From Chloroflexota bacterium (GTDB lineage Bacteria > Chloroflexota > Dehalococcoidia > JACQGW01): a stretch of DNA of 9,527 bases. The stretch spans positions 1-9,527 of the forward strand of contig JACQGW010000310.1 of NCBI GenBank assembly GCA_016199325.1. The letters run 5' to 3'. The stretch's first letter is position 1. Each line of letters begins with the position of its first letter. The translations under genes were made by a program, and so were the position numbers. The notes under the pieces were generated by a model. It was not told the origin of the DNA. It was given only the letters and a program-made list of their open reading frames with translations, and made no database searches. Positions 1 through 6,645 of the stretch are shown here, in pieces.

Positions 1-74
1 TCCATCGCCTTCGTGATCTTGGCGGTATTCTTAATCGACCGAATCCGCCGCCGGATCACCCGTAAAGTGGCCAT
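1..74 (-). CDS. atpG: ATP synthase F1 gamma subunit, N-terminus only (partial)
   Basis: The first 24 codons are in the window; the rest lies beyond position 1. The translation starts MATLRVIRRRIRSIKNTAKI and continues TKAM. This is the standard N-terminus of the gamma subunit, whose first helix forms part of the central rotor shaft inside the alpha3beta3 head. The ATG at 72-74 is preceded by GGAG with a 6-nt gap. It lies 84 nt downstream of the atpA stop, which is the expected gene order (alpha then gamma). A heptad-repeat hairpin occupies that gap. The identification is firm despite the short length, because this N-terminal helix is highly conserved. Confidence 0.93.
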   Translation of the reverse strand, partial: MATLRVIRRRIRSIKNTAKITKAM

Positions 75-91
75 CACTCACTCCAACGGAA

Positions 92-161
92 GGGTTGAGG
101 GTTGAGGCATGAGCGACGTCGCCTCATCCCTCAACCCTCATTGCTCATCCCGCATCACTCA
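92..161. repeat. Heptad-repeat hairpin between atpA and atpG
   Basis: Ten consecutive 7-nt units run in register from 92 to 161. On the plus strand the left half is made of units like GGGTTGA, and the right half of units ending CTCA (TCCCTCA, ACCCTCA, TTGCTCA). The halves are complementary: 92-101 pairs with 128-137 and 104-108 pairs with 121-125, giving about 15 bp of stem in atp mRNA. The array runs into the atpA stop codon (159-161), so the stop is part of a repeat unit. There is no T-tract, so a terminator is unlikely. It may be an RNA-processing or stability element between a 3-copy and a 1-copy subunit (inference). Confidence 0.75.
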
Positions 162-1670
162 ATACGGCACATTCGCCTTGAACTCGGCGATCGCCGCCTT
201 CAGCTTCTCGATGGTCTCGTCGGTCAGGCGGCGGTCGGCCAGAATCGCCCGGCCGATCTCCGGATGGGCGCTGTCCATGAACCGCAGGAAGGCTTCCTCG
301 AACGCCTTGACCTTCTCGACCGACACGTCGTCCAGGAAGCCGTTGACGACCGCGTACAGGATCTCGACCTGCTTCTCCACCAGCATCGGCTGGTACTGCG
401 GCTGCTTCAATACCTCGGTGATCCGCTGCCCCCGATCGAGCTGGCGCCGCGTCGCCGGATCGAGCTCAGACGTACCAAACTGCGCGAATGCCGCCAGCTC
501 GCGGAACTGGGCGAGGTCCAGCCGCAGGCGGCCGGCTACCTGGCGCATGGCCCGGGTCTGCGCCGAGCCGCCGACGCGGGAGACCGAGATGCCGACGTTG
601 ACGGCCGGCCGGATACCGGCGTAGAAGATGTCGCCCTCCAGGAATATCTGCCCGTCCGTGATCGAGATCACGTTCGTCGGGATATACGCCGACACGTCGC
701 CGGCCTGTGTCTCGATGATCGGCAAGGCCGTCAGCGAGCCGCCGCCGTACTCCTTGTCCAGCTTCGCCGCTCGTTCGAGCAGGCGAGAGTGGAGGTAGAA
801 GACGTCGCCGGGGTACGCCTCGCGGCCCGGCGGCCGGCGCAGCAGCAGCGAGATCTGCCGGTAGGCCCAGGCGTGCTTCGAGAGATCGTCGTAGATGATC
901 AGCGCGTCCCGCCCCTGCCCCATGATCTCTTCGCCCATGGCACAGCCGGCGTACGGCGCGAGATACTGGAACGCCGCCGGGTCGGAGGCCGCCGCGCTGA
1001 CGACGATGGTGTGCGCCATGGCCCCGCTCTTTTCGAGCGTGGCCACCGTCTGGGCGACCTTCGCCGCCTTCTGGCCGATGGCGACGTAGATGCAGGTCAG
1101 GTCACCGCCCCGCTGGTTGATGATCGTGTCCAGGGCGATGGCCGACTTCCCCGTCGCCCGGTCGCCGATGATCAGCTCACGCTGGCCGCGGCCGATGGGA
1201 ATCATCGAGTCGATCGCCTTGATCCCGGTCTGGACGGGGGTATCGACCGATTTCCGGGTGACGACGTTCGGGGCAATGCGCTCGACCGGCCGTGTCTTGC
1301 TCGTCTGAATCGGCCCCTTGCCGTCGATGGGCTGCCCGATGGCGTTGACGACGCGCCCGATCAGCGCATCGCCGACCGGCACCTCGATGATCCGGCCCGT
1401 CGTCCGAACCTCGTCGCCCTCCTCGATGTCGGCGCCATAGCCAAGGATGATCGCGTCGACGCTCTCCTCGTTCAGGTTCAGGGCGAGACCGTACTCGCCG
1501 TTCTTGAACTCCAGCAGCTCCGACGCCATCGCGGCGCCCAGACCGTAGATGCGGGCAATCCCATCACCCACGGAGATGATCGTGCCGACGTCCACGGCGC
1601 GGAGCGGGGCGCCGAATTGCTCGATTTGCTGCCGAATGATGGACGTAATCTCATCTGGCCTGACTGCCAT
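159..1670 (-). CDS. atpA: ATP synthase F1 alpha subunit
   Basis: Non-catalytic nucleotide-binding subunit of the F1 head, three copies per complex, cytoplasmic face of the membrane. The 503 residues match the family's normal length. The Walker A motif GDRATGKSA is at residues 169-177. The sequence [15 protein letters not shown] starts at residue 341. ISVSRVGG holds the arginine finger at R375, which reaches into the catalytic beta site. The start ATG is preceded by GGAGAGG and lies only 3 nt after the atpH stop, implying translational coupling. All catalytic and structural motifs look intact. The opposite strand is open for over 500 codons across this gene, but that frame has no family resemblance and is a shadow. 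Confidence 0.98.
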   Translation of the reverse strand: MAVRPDEITSIIRQQIEQFGAPLRAVDVGTIISVGDGIARIYGLGAAMASELLEFKNGEYGLALNLNEESVDAIILGYGADIEEGDEVRTTGRIIEVPVGDALIGRVVNAIGQPIDGKGPIQTSKTRPVERIAPNVVTRKSVDTPVQTGIKAIDSMIPIGRGQRELIIGDRATGKSAIALDTIINQRGGDLTCIYVAIGQKAAKVAQTVATLEKSGAMAHTIVVSAAASDPAAFQYLAPYAGCAMGEEIMGQGRDALIIYDDLSKHAWAYRQISLLLRRPPGREAYPGDVFYLHSRLLERAAKLDKEYGGGSLTALPIIETQAGDVSAYIPTNVISITDGQIFLEGDIFYAGIRPAVNVGISVSRVGGSAQTRAMRQVAGRLRLDLAQFRELAAFAQFGTSELDPATRRQLDRGQRITEVLKQPQYQPMLVEKQVEILYAVVNGFLDDVSVEKVKAFEEAFLRFMDSAHPEIGRAILADRRLTDETIEKLKAAIAEFKANVPY

Positions 1671-1673
1671 CTT

Positions 1674-2216
1674 TCACCTCTCCGCGCCGACCAGATTCCG
1701 CCGGAGCTCGACCAGCCTGGTCCGCGTGCTCCCATCTAGCACTTTGTCGCCAACCTTCACAATCATGCCGCCGATAATCGCCGGATCCACCTTCGCCCGC
1801 AGCACGACCCGCTTGCCGGTATGCTCTTCGAGCTGCCGCCGCACGTTGAGGGCCAGGGCATCGTCCAACGGGACTGCCGTCGTCACTTCGGCTGTGACAA
1901 TCTGCCGGTCCGCGTTCACCAGGTCCTGAAGCGCCGCCCGGATGTCGGCCAGCACGTCGAGCCGTCTGCGGGCGACCAGCAGATAGAGGAGGTTCAGCGC
2001 CTTCGGCTGGACGGCGGCGTCCATGCGGCGGCCGAGCATCTGCTGCTTCGTCGCGAAATCGACCTTCGGATTCCCGAGAAAGGCGCTCAGTGTCGAATCG
2101 GCCACGACGCGCGCGATCATCTCGGTGTCGGCGAGCCATTGATCGATGGCGCCATCCTGGCGTGCAATGTCGAACACGGCCTGGGCATACCGCCGAGCCA
2201 CACCTGCTACTGCCAT
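1674..2216 (-). CDS. atpH: ATP synthase F1 delta subunit (OSCP)
   Basis: Peripheral-stalk subunit that ties the b dimer to the top of the alpha3beta3 head. At 180 residues it has the usual family length. The N-terminal helical domain begins MAVAGVARRYAQAVFDIARQ, a typical start for this family. The conserved C-terminal signature IIGGMIVKVGDKVLDGS is at residues 147-163, followed by TRTRLVELRRNL. It starts with ATG, with AGGGGACC just upstream, 9 nt after the atpF stop. Its own stop is 3 nt before atpA. The b-delta-alpha block is therefore tightly packed, unlike the wide, repeat-filled gaps elsewhere in the operon. Confidence 0.96.
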   Translation of the reverse strand: MAVAGVARRYAQAVFDIARQDGAIDQWLADTEMIARVVADSTLSAFLGNPKVDFATKQQMLGRRMDAAVQPKALNLLYLLVARRRLDVLADIRAALQDLVNADRQIVTAEVTTAVPLDDALALNVRRQLEEHTGKRVVLRAKVDPAIIGGMIVKVGDKVLDGSTRTRLVELRRNLVGAER

Positions 2217-2225
2217 CCTGGTCCC

Positions 2226-2726
2226 CTATGCCGACCTGAGTCGGCCGCTCTCGGCGAGCACCTGCTCGATCAGCCGCTCATGGGTGCCACGGTCGAGCTG
2301 CTGGCCGATCACTTTGCCGGCCGCCAGAATCGTCAGCTCGGCGAAATCCCGGCGCAACTGGGAGATCGCCCGATCGCGCTCCAGATCGATCTCGCCACGC
2401 GCCCGGACGAGCAACGCCTCGGCTTGCCGCAGCGCCTCCTGACGCGCCTCCTCCTTCATGCGCTCGCCGATCTGGGTCGCCTGCGCGACGATGGCCTGCG
2501 CCTCCCGGCGGGCGTCGTCGAGTCGGGCCTGGACCGCCGATTCGGCGCGGGACGCCTCCTGCCTGACGGCTTCGGCGCGGCCAAGACTCTCTCGGATTCG
2601 CTCGGACCGCTCGTCCAGCGCCTTGAGAATAGGCCTGTACAGCAGCGTCGATAGGAGGAAGAGCAAGAGCGAGAAATTGACAATCTGGGCGATCAGCCCC
2701 GGTAGATTGATCCCTAGGGCTTCCAA
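2226..2726 (-). CDS. atpF: ATP synthase Fo b subunit, TTG start
   Basis: Peripheral-stalk subunit: one N-terminal membrane helix, then a long cytoplasmic coiled coil. I choose the TTG at 2724-2726, giving 166 residues beginning MEALGINLPGLIAQIVNF, because GAGGAGG (2735-2741) lies 8 nt upstream and the family typically starts just before this motif. The frame stays open to an ATG at 2799-2801, but the extra 25 residues translate the heptad array and are not family-like. Residues about 10-30 are the membrane span (LIAQIVNFSLLLFLLSTLLY). Residues 35-150 are Ala/Glu/Arg-rich helix with heptad character. The atpE-atpF gap is 173 nt and full of inverted repeats. Confidence 0.95.
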   Translation of the reverse strand: MEALGINLPGLIAQIVNFSLLLFLLSTLLYRPILKALDERSERIRESLGRAEAVRQEASRAESAVQARLDDARREAQAIVAQATQIGERMKEEARQEALRQAEALLVRARGEIDLERDRAISQLRRDFAELTILAAGKVIGQQLDRGTHERLIEQVLAESGRLRSA

Positions 2727-2744
2727 CGGCAAAACCTCCTCGTG

Positions 2745-2793
2745 TTCGGCAGTCGAAAGTCGGCAGTCGAGGGTCGGCAGTCCGTGTCCCGAC
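2745..2793. repeat. Heptad array A in the atpE-atpF gap
   Basis: Seven 7-nt units in perfect register with consensus near GTCGRSA: GTCGGCA occurs twice, with variants GTCGAAA and GTCGAGG. It ends with GTCCGTG then TCCCGAC, which is the same turning point found in array B (2842-2855). Array A therefore looks like a copy of the first half of array B plus its loop, lacking the return arm. It can still pair with array B's right arm. Confidence 0.7.
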
Positions 2794-2820
2794 ACCGCCA
2801 CCGTACGTGCAGCGCAACTC

Positions 2821-2876
2821 GTGGGCAGTCGAGAGTCGGCGGTCCGTCTCCCGACTGCCGACTCTCGACTGCCGAC
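2821..2876. repeat. Heptad array B: long hairpin in the atpE-atpF gap
   Basis: Eight 7-nt units. Positions 2824-2840 are perfectly complementary to 2857-2873 (17 bp). Four further inner pairs, one of them a G-T wobble, bring the stem to about 21 bp with an 8-nt loop at 2845-2852. The left arm uses GTCGAGA and GTCGGCG, the right arm TGCCGAC and TCTCGAC. No T-run follows on either strand, so it is not a standard terminator. In the atp transcript it lies 27 nt downstream of the atpE stop. Confidence 0.8.
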
Positions 2877-2880
2877 CCGT

Positions 2881-2899
2881 CCAGACGGCTACGGTCTGG
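2881..2899 (-). other. Small hairpin immediately after the atpE stop
   Basis: CCAGAC (2881-2886) and GTCTGG (2894-2899) form a perfect 6-bp stem around a 7-nt loop. The hairpin begins at the base directly after the atpE TAA stop (2900-2902). There is no U-tract, so mRNA 3'-end protection or a processing site is more likely than termination. This is inferred from position alone. Confidence 0.5.
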
Positions 2900-3127
2900 T
2901 TACACGAACTTAATGATCAGGGCCACGACCAGAGCGTAAATGGCGATGGCTTCGGCGAAGGCGAGGCCAAGGATCATGTTCAGGCGCACCGCCGGCTCCG
3001 CTTCGGGATTGCGCCCCAAAGCCTCCATCCCCCGAGCGACAAGCAACCCGATGCCGATGCCCGGACCAATTGCGCCGATCCCAATCGCCAACGCCGCGGC
3101 CAACTGCCTCAAACCGACTTCTGACAT
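2900..3127 (-). CDS. atpE: ATP synthase Fo c subunit (rotor ring)
   Basis: Forms the membrane rotor ring, in many copies per complex. The ATG at 3125-3127 gives 75 residues, the usual size, and has AGGAGGA upstream. An upstream ATG in the same frame adds 18 hydrophilic residues unlike the family. Two membrane hairpin helices flank the polar loop R39-N40-P41. The glycine-rich first helix reads GIGAIGPGIGIG (15-26), and the ion-carrying carboxylate is E59 in FAEA. The glutamine used by sodium-type rings (GQG in that helix) is replaced by I26 and the residue after E59 is alanine. Proton coupling is therefore expected (inference from known Na+ and H+ c rings). It is flanked on both sides by inverted-repeat hairpins. 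Confidence 0.97.
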   Translation of the reverse strand: MSEVGLRQLAAALAIGIGAIGPGIGIGLLVARGMEALGRNPEAEPAVRLNMILGLAFAEAIAIYALVVALIIKFV

Positions 3128-3169
3128 GACTCCTCCTTTCCTGTCTAGCAAGTTTGTTTCCGGCTCTGA

Positions 3170-3230
3170 TTCACGGTTCACGGTGCAAGGCTGAGGGGCG
3201 ATCCCTCAGACTTGAGCCGTGAACCGTGAA
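3170..3230. repeat. Heptad-repeat hairpin in the atpB-atpE gap
   Basis: TTCACGG occurs twice in tandem at 3170-3183, and the perfect 14-nt complement is at 3217-3230. Inside, after mismatches, 3186-3189 pairs with 3211-3214 and CTGAGGG (3191-3197) pairs with CCCTCAG (3203-3209), leaving a 5-nt loop. The whole 61-nt segment can form one long imperfect hairpin. It begins 3 nt after the atpB stop in the transcript and ends about 43 nt before the atpE start, leaving the atpE ribosome site free. No T-tract follows. Confidence 0.8.
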
Positions 3231-3233
3231 CCC

Positions 3234-4253
3234 CTAATGGTGCTGCGCCGGCGCGTGTGCCTCGCCGTGCTCATGCTCGCCGTGGCTGATGACGGCCATC
3301 GTCGCGAACGCCAGCGCGAGCAGCGAGAAGACGAGCGCCTGCACGAACCCGACGAAGAGCTCCAGGCCGAAGAAGGGGAGAACGGCGACCATCGGCACCA
3401 GGAACCCGATAACGGCCAGAAGCACCTCGCCGGCAAAAATGTTGCCGAAGAGACGGAACGTGAAGCTGATGACTCGACCGGCCTCGGAGACGATCTCGAT
3501 CAGGCCGATGGCAAAGTCAATGGGACTGCGCAGATTGACGAAACGGGAGATGTAGGTTAGGAAACCGAGCGCCGCTACCCCCCAGAACTCAACGAACGCC
3601 ATCGTCACCAGGGCGAGAGCCAGGGTCATATTCAGGTCCGTGTTAGCGCTGCGGAGGAACGGAACCAGGATGCCGTGAATCGCCTGGTCGTCCTCCTTCT
3701 TGGCGGCCTCGCTCTTTGCCCCGGCCGGTTCCTCGGGGTGCTCCTTGTCGGCGGGCTCACGCGTTAGCGGCACGATGCCCAGATCGATCGGGCCAAGGTG
3801 GACGGGCTGGAACGTCCATGCCTTGTCCTCTGCGCCCTCGTGGGGATGCTCGACGACGCCGATGGTGCCGTAGCCCGGCAGCAGCCCCATCCAATTGGAG
3901 GTCACGATGAACAGGAAGATGGTGATCACGAGCGGGAAGAACCGGCGGCCGTTCTCCTTGCCGGCCACCCCCTCGACCACCGAGAGCCCCGCTTCGATGA
4001 CGGCCTCGACGAAGTTCTGGGCGCCGCGCGGGACGAGCTGAATAGCCCGCGTCGCCCGCCAGGTCAGCGTCAGGAGCACGAGCATCGAAAGCCAGGCGGC
4101 CAGGATCGTGTTGGTGAGCGGGAACCCGAAGGGGCGAGCGACAACCTCGGCCGGGAGCGAGATGGGTGCCATGCGATTGGGCAAGAAAAACCCACCTACG
4201 AGCAAGAGCGCCGCCACACCGAGCAGCACCTTGCCACGGTTTGAGAGCTTCAC
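3234..4253 (-). CDS. atpB: ATP synthase Fo a subunit with charged insertion
   Basis: Membrane stator subunit holding the two proton half-channels. At 339 residues it is longer than typical bacterial forms (about 240-290). The essential arginine is R267 in FRLFGNIFAGE, with E276 in the same helix and Q305 in the last helix (FVQALVFSLL). The extra length has two parts. One is a charged Glu/Lys/Pro-rich stretch at about 135-190 between membrane helices. The other is a His/Glu-rich tail from 324 (SHGEHEHGEAHAPAQHH). The start is GTG (4251-4253), overlapping the atpZ stop as GTGA, so translation is coupled. The membrane topology appears complete, so the insertion is probably an extramembrane loop. 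Confidence 0.97.
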   Translation of the reverse strand: MKLSNRGKVLLGVAALLLVGGFFLPNRMAPISLPAEVVARPFGFPLTNTILAAWLSMLVLLTLTWRATRAIQLVPRGAQNFVEAVIEAGLSVVEGVAGKENGRRFFPLVITIFLFIVTSNWMGLLPGYGTIGVVEHPHEGAEDKAWTFQPVHLGPIDLGIVPLTREPADKEHPEEPAGAKSEAAKKEDDQAIHGILVPFLRSANTDLNMTLALALVTMAFVEFWGVAALGFLTYISRFVNLRSPIDFAIGLIEIVSEAGRVISFTFRLFGNIFAGEVLLAVIGFLVPMVAVLPFFGLELFVGFVQALVFSLLALAFATMAVISHGEHEHGEAHAPAQHH

Positions 4254-4522
4254 TCTTCAGCGTCCTCCGAATGGTGTTCGCGAGCCGGGCGGCGCTCCGA
4301 GCGCGCGTCCGTCAGCCGCTGTTCGCGCACCGTCTCGGTGAGCAACCGAAAGAACGCCACGAACCCGGTGACCACGCCGATCGTACTGCCGACGATAATG
4401 AAGAGCGGGGTCGTCTGCAAGCGGCTATCGAGCCAGTAACCCACAAAGAACCCCAGGCCGATGGCGACGACGATAAGCCAGCCAAATCCGATAAGCCGCA
4501 GCGGTCCGAGGAACTTCGTCAT
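4250..4522 (-). CDS. atpZ: AtpZ/AtpI-like ATP synthase accessory protein
   Basis: A 90-residue protein with two membrane spans (about 11-31 and 39-59). The motif GYWLDSRLQTTPLFIIVGSTIGVVTGF (28-54) is typical of the ATPase-gene-1 / AtpZ family, small proteins encoded at the head of atp operons. Family members are linked to divalent cation transport or c-ring assembly; which applies here cannot be told. The C-terminal 25 residues are charged and likely cytoplasmic. It is the first gene of the operon, about 25-30 nt after the predicted transcription start. No strong Shine-Dalgarno is visible before the ATG. The stop overlaps the atpB start by 4 nt. The family can be called AtpI in some annotations. 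Confidence 0.87.
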   Translation of the reverse strand: MTKFLGPLRLIGFGWLIVVAIGLGFFVGYWLDSRLQTTPLFIIVGSTIGVVTGFVAFFRLLTETVREQRLTDARSERRPAREHHSEDAEE

Positions 4523-4552
4523 CGCGGCCCACGCCTGCTTGAGACTTCGAGA

Positions 4553-4581
4553 ATTATATCACAACCTCTCTGCTTCTACAA
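4553..4581 (-). promoter_or_regulatory. Promoter of the ATP synthase operon
   Basis: Reading the minus strand, TTGTAG (4576-4581) and a perfect TATAAT (4553-4558) are separated by 17 nt, the ideal sigma-70 spacing. Transcription would begin near 4546, giving a short leader before the atpZ ATG at 4522. This stretch is AT-rich against its surroundings. The rest of the 4523-4703 gap shows no gene or convincing terminator. Confidence 0.75.
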
Positions 4582-4703
4582 CACCGCCCAGTCGGCTAGT
4601 AACCTGCCACGCTGATTGTGATGGAGGGATTCTGAGAAGGATTGCCCAAGCACGCGAATACCTTTCCTGGCATCCTGGCGGTTCGGCCCCGCTCGACCGA
4701 GCC

Positions 4704-5036
4704 CTAGAGGCGACCTTCCCTGCCTCCGCGAAACAGGCGCGCGAAGTTGCCGTCGAACGTCTGGAGGAACTCACGCATTGCGAGCACGTCGTTGGCGCCC
4801 ACGGGGGCAGCGGAGAGGTCAGCGGGTGCGGGGCGGGCATCGGCAACCGGGGGCACCGCCTGCTCTTTGACGAGGGCAGCCATCAGCCCCTGCGTCTGGC
4901 ACGCCGGACAGAGGACCGAGAGGAACCAGAGATCATCCTGATGGCCCAGCACGTTGACGTGGGCGGCTGAATACCGACGACCGCACGTTGCGCATCGGGC
5001 CATCTTGACCAGGTTCCGAACAAACCGCTCTTCCAA
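4704..5036 (-). CDS. Small CxxC...CxxC protein, likely zinc ribbon, function unknown
   Basis: I do not recognise a named family. The 110 residues hold two CxxC pairs, C15-C18 (CATC) and C43-C46 (CPAC), 24 residues apart, the spacing of a zinc ribbon. An Ala/Pro-rich linker at about 58-80 leads to a C-terminal acidic-aromatic helix containing FLQTFDGNFARLF (90-102). There is no signal peptide or membrane span. I choose the TTG start at 5034-5036 because AGGAGG lies 6 nt upstream; the first in-frame ATG would be 11 codons later. It follows the nuclease gene by 35 nt on the same strand and is probably co-transcribed. A role in nucleic-acid binding or as a regulator is possible but not shown. Confidence 0.8.
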   Translation of the reverse strand: MEERFVRNLVKMARCATCGRRYSAAHVNVLGHQDDLWFLSVLCPACQTQGLMAALVKEQAVPPVADARPAPADLSAAPVGANDVLAMREFLQTFDGNFARLFRGGREGRL

Positions 5037-5071
5037 AGGCGGCCTCCTCTGCCGCGCCCCCCGGCCGGCTC

Positions 5072-5602
5072 CTACGATTCGCCTTGCTTGCGCTGGTCGA
5101 AATCCGAGAGGTCAAGGCTATTGATGAAGTCGCGGAAGGGCGCCAGCTTCTCCATCTCCTTCTCCTCCCCCTCACCGCCCTCGCCCTTCTTCGCCGCCTC
5201 CGGCTCCAGGTAGATGCCCGCCTTGTCGAGGACAGTATCGGCGGCATAGATCGGGGCCTTCACCCGCACCGCCAGGGCAATGGCATCGCTGGGGCGGGAG
5301 TCGACCTCCACGTGGCGGCCGCTCACGTCGAGGACGATGCGCGCGTAGAAGGTGTCGTTGGCGAGGTCGTTGACGACGATGCTGAGCACCGAGCCGCCCA
5401 GCTCGCCGATGACGTTGCGCAGGAGATCGTGGGTCAGCGGGCGGGCAACCTGGACATTCTGCAGCTCGATGGCGATGGCATCGGCTTCGGCCGGGCCGAT
5501 CCAGATCGGCAGATAGCGCTCGGCGTGCTTCTCCTTGAGAATGACGACGCGCTGATAGTTCAGCAGGCTCATCCGAATGCTCTCAACCACCATTTCGACC
5601 AT
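5072..5602 (-). CDS. Bifunctional nuclease family protein (DUF151)
   Basis: The 176 residues match the bifunctional nuclease (BFN, DUF151) family, whose plant founder cuts both DNA and RNA; bacterial roles are poorly known. Conserved blocks are RYLPIWIGPAEADAIAI (29-45), RPLTHDLL (54-61) and DSRPSDAIALA (101-111). A Lys/Glu/Gly-rich linker (128-147) leads to a short C-terminal helix APFRDFINSLDLSDF (154-168). I choose the ATG at 5600-5602, with GGAGGA about 8 nt upstream; the frame stays open further upstream but that part has no family resemblance. It is the first gene of a two-gene unit and is transcribed divergently from pspA. Confidence 0.92.
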   Translation of the reverse strand: MVEMVVESIRMSLLNYQRVVILKEKHAERYLPIWIGPAEADAIAIELQNVQVARPLTHDLLRNVIGELGGSVLSIVVNDLANDTFYARIVLDVSGRHVEVDSRPSDAIALAVRVKAPIYAADTVLDKAGIYLEPEAAKKGEGGEGEEKEMEKLAPFRDFINSLDLSDFDQRKQGES

Positions 5603-5641
5603 GCCGGCTTCCTCCGACCGTGACGCTCGCCATTCAGCCCA

Positions 5642-5670
5642 ATTGTACCCGCTGCCCCCGGCAGTGTCAA
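5642..5670 (-). promoter_or_regulatory. Promoter of the nuclease gene, with dyad in the spacer
   Basis: On the minus strand, a perfect TTGACA (5665-5670) and TACAAT (5642-5647) are separated by 17 nt. The start point would be near 5635, giving a leader of about 33 nt. The spacer contains an inverted repeat, CTGCC and GGCAG around GGG (5652-5664). A protein bound there would block RNA polymerase, so this may be an operator (inference). Confidence 0.8.
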
Positions 5671-5717
5671 CCAACCGGCTCGGTCCCACGGCCGCTCTCC
5701 CGTCCCGGTGGTCCAGG

Positions 5718-5736
5718 GGTCGGGCGACTTCCGACC
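5718..5736. promoter_or_regulatory. Dyad between the two divergent promoters
   Basis: GGTCGG (5718-5723) and CCGACC (5731-5736) form a perfect 6-bp dyad around a 7-nt centre. It lies about 25 nt upstream of the pspA -35 box and about 48 nt upstream of the nuclease -35 box, a position suited to a shared activator. Such short GC-rich dyads can occur by chance. Confidence 0.3.
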
Positions 5737-5760
5737 GGAGCGCGATTGGACGTTTGGTGC

Positions 5761-5790
5761 TTTACAGGCGAGCAGATCCGTGCCTATAAT
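5761..5790 (+). promoter_or_regulatory. Promoter of the pspA operon
   Basis: TTTACA (5761-5766) and a perfect TATAAT (5785-5790) are spaced by 18 nt. Transcription would start near 5797, leaving a leader of about 114 nt before the pspA ATG. The last 50 nt of that leader are purine-rich, with several GGAG-like words. The box is sigma-70-like, so the operon need not depend on the sigma-54 system that drives psp in enterobacteria. The rest of the 5603-5910 gap holds no gene. Confidence 0.72.
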
Positions 5791-5910
5791 CAATCCAACG
5801 GCGTACGGCGGCGCCGACCGGGATGCCTCCTGCCGTCGGACCGGCGGCGGATCACAGGAGCGCAAAGAAGAGCAAGAGAAGCGCAAAAGGAGAGCAAAGG
5901 AGATGAACCC

Positions 5911-6645
5911 ATGGGATTGATCGCCCGTATCTCGATGCTCATCAAGTCGAAGATGAGCCTGCTGCTCGACCGGGCCGAGAACCCGGCCGAGACGCTCGAC
6001 TACTCGTACGAGCGCCAGCTCGAAATGCTCCAGAAGGTCAAGCGGGGCATTGTCGAGGTCGTCACATCCAAGCGCCGGCTCGAGCTCCAGGCCAACCGCC
6101 TGCGTGAGCAGGTCGCCAAGTTGGACAACCAGGCCCGTCAGGCCGTCGCCGCCGGCCGGGACGACCTGGCAACCGTCGCGCTCCAGCGGAAGCAGCTCGC
6201 CGTCGGGCAGCTCGAAGGGCTCGACACCCAGATCACCGACCTCGAGAAGGAGCAGGAGAAGCTGACGACCGCCGAGCAGCGCCTGACGATGAAGATCGAG
6301 GCGTTCCGCACCCGCAAGGAGACGATCAAGGCGCAGTACGCGGCGGCCGAGGCGCAGGTCCGCATCGGCGAAGCCGTCTCCGGCCTCTCCGAGGAGATGG
6401 CCGACGTCGGCATGTCCATCCAGCGGGCGGAGGACAAGACCGAGCGCCTGCGGGCGCGGGCCGGCGCTATTGACGAGCTCGTCGAGACGGGCGTGCTCGA
6501 GGACGTCTCCGGCACCGATTCGCTGACCCGGCAGCTTCAGGCGACAGCCGCCCAGCAGAATGTCTCGATCGAGCTCGCCGAGCTCAAGCGGCAGATCAGC
6601 GGCGCCGAGCGGAAGCAACTGCCGGCGGAAGGGGGCGCCCAATGA
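5911..6645 (+). CDS. pspA: PspA/IM30 (ESCRT-III-like) membrane-protection protein
   Basis: A phage-shock-protein A family member that coats and repairs the inner face of the cell membrane under stress. The 244 residues match the family's length. The N-terminal amphipathic helix (MGLIARISMLIKSKMSLLLD) is followed by the typical AENPAETLDYSYERQLEMLQ and then a long helical hairpin rich in Lys, Arg, Glu and Gln (about 25-185). A shorter helical C-terminal region ends at 244. I choose the ATG at 5911: GGAG at 5899-5902 lies 8 nt upstream, and the family starts exactly here. The frame is open for 97 codons further upstream without resemblance. The stop overlaps the next gene as ATGA. Confidence 0.96.
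   Translation: MGLIARISMLIKSKMSLLLDRAENPAETLDYSYERQLEMLQKVKRGIVEVVTSKRRLELQANRLREQVAKLDNQARQAVAAGRDDLATVALQRKQLAVGQLEGLDTQITDLEKEQEKLTTAEQRLTMKIEAFRTRKETIKAQYAAAEAQVRIGEAVSGLSEEMADVGMSIQRAEDKTERLRARAGAIDELVETGVLEDVSGTDSLTRQLQATAAQQNVSIELAELKRQISGAERKQLPAEGGAQ

Noticed and set aside
102..1739. 545-codon open frame on the plus strand opposite atpA
   Set aside because: It mirrors atpA, is Arg/Asp/Leu-rich, matches no family, and arises from the high GC of the real gene's third positions.
2727..2801. Longer atpF beginning at the ATG at 2801
   Set aside because: The added 25 residues translate repeat DNA, and the TTG at 2726 has a strong GAGGAGG site and matches where the family begins.
2745..3230. 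Repeats in the atp gaps as a CRISPR array
   Set aside because: Units are 7 nt with no spacers of regular length and no cas genes nearby.
4680..4703. Possible terminator after the CxxC protein gene
   Set aside because: In the transcribed direction the stem has a mismatch and a 10-nt loop with no U-run; too weak to call.
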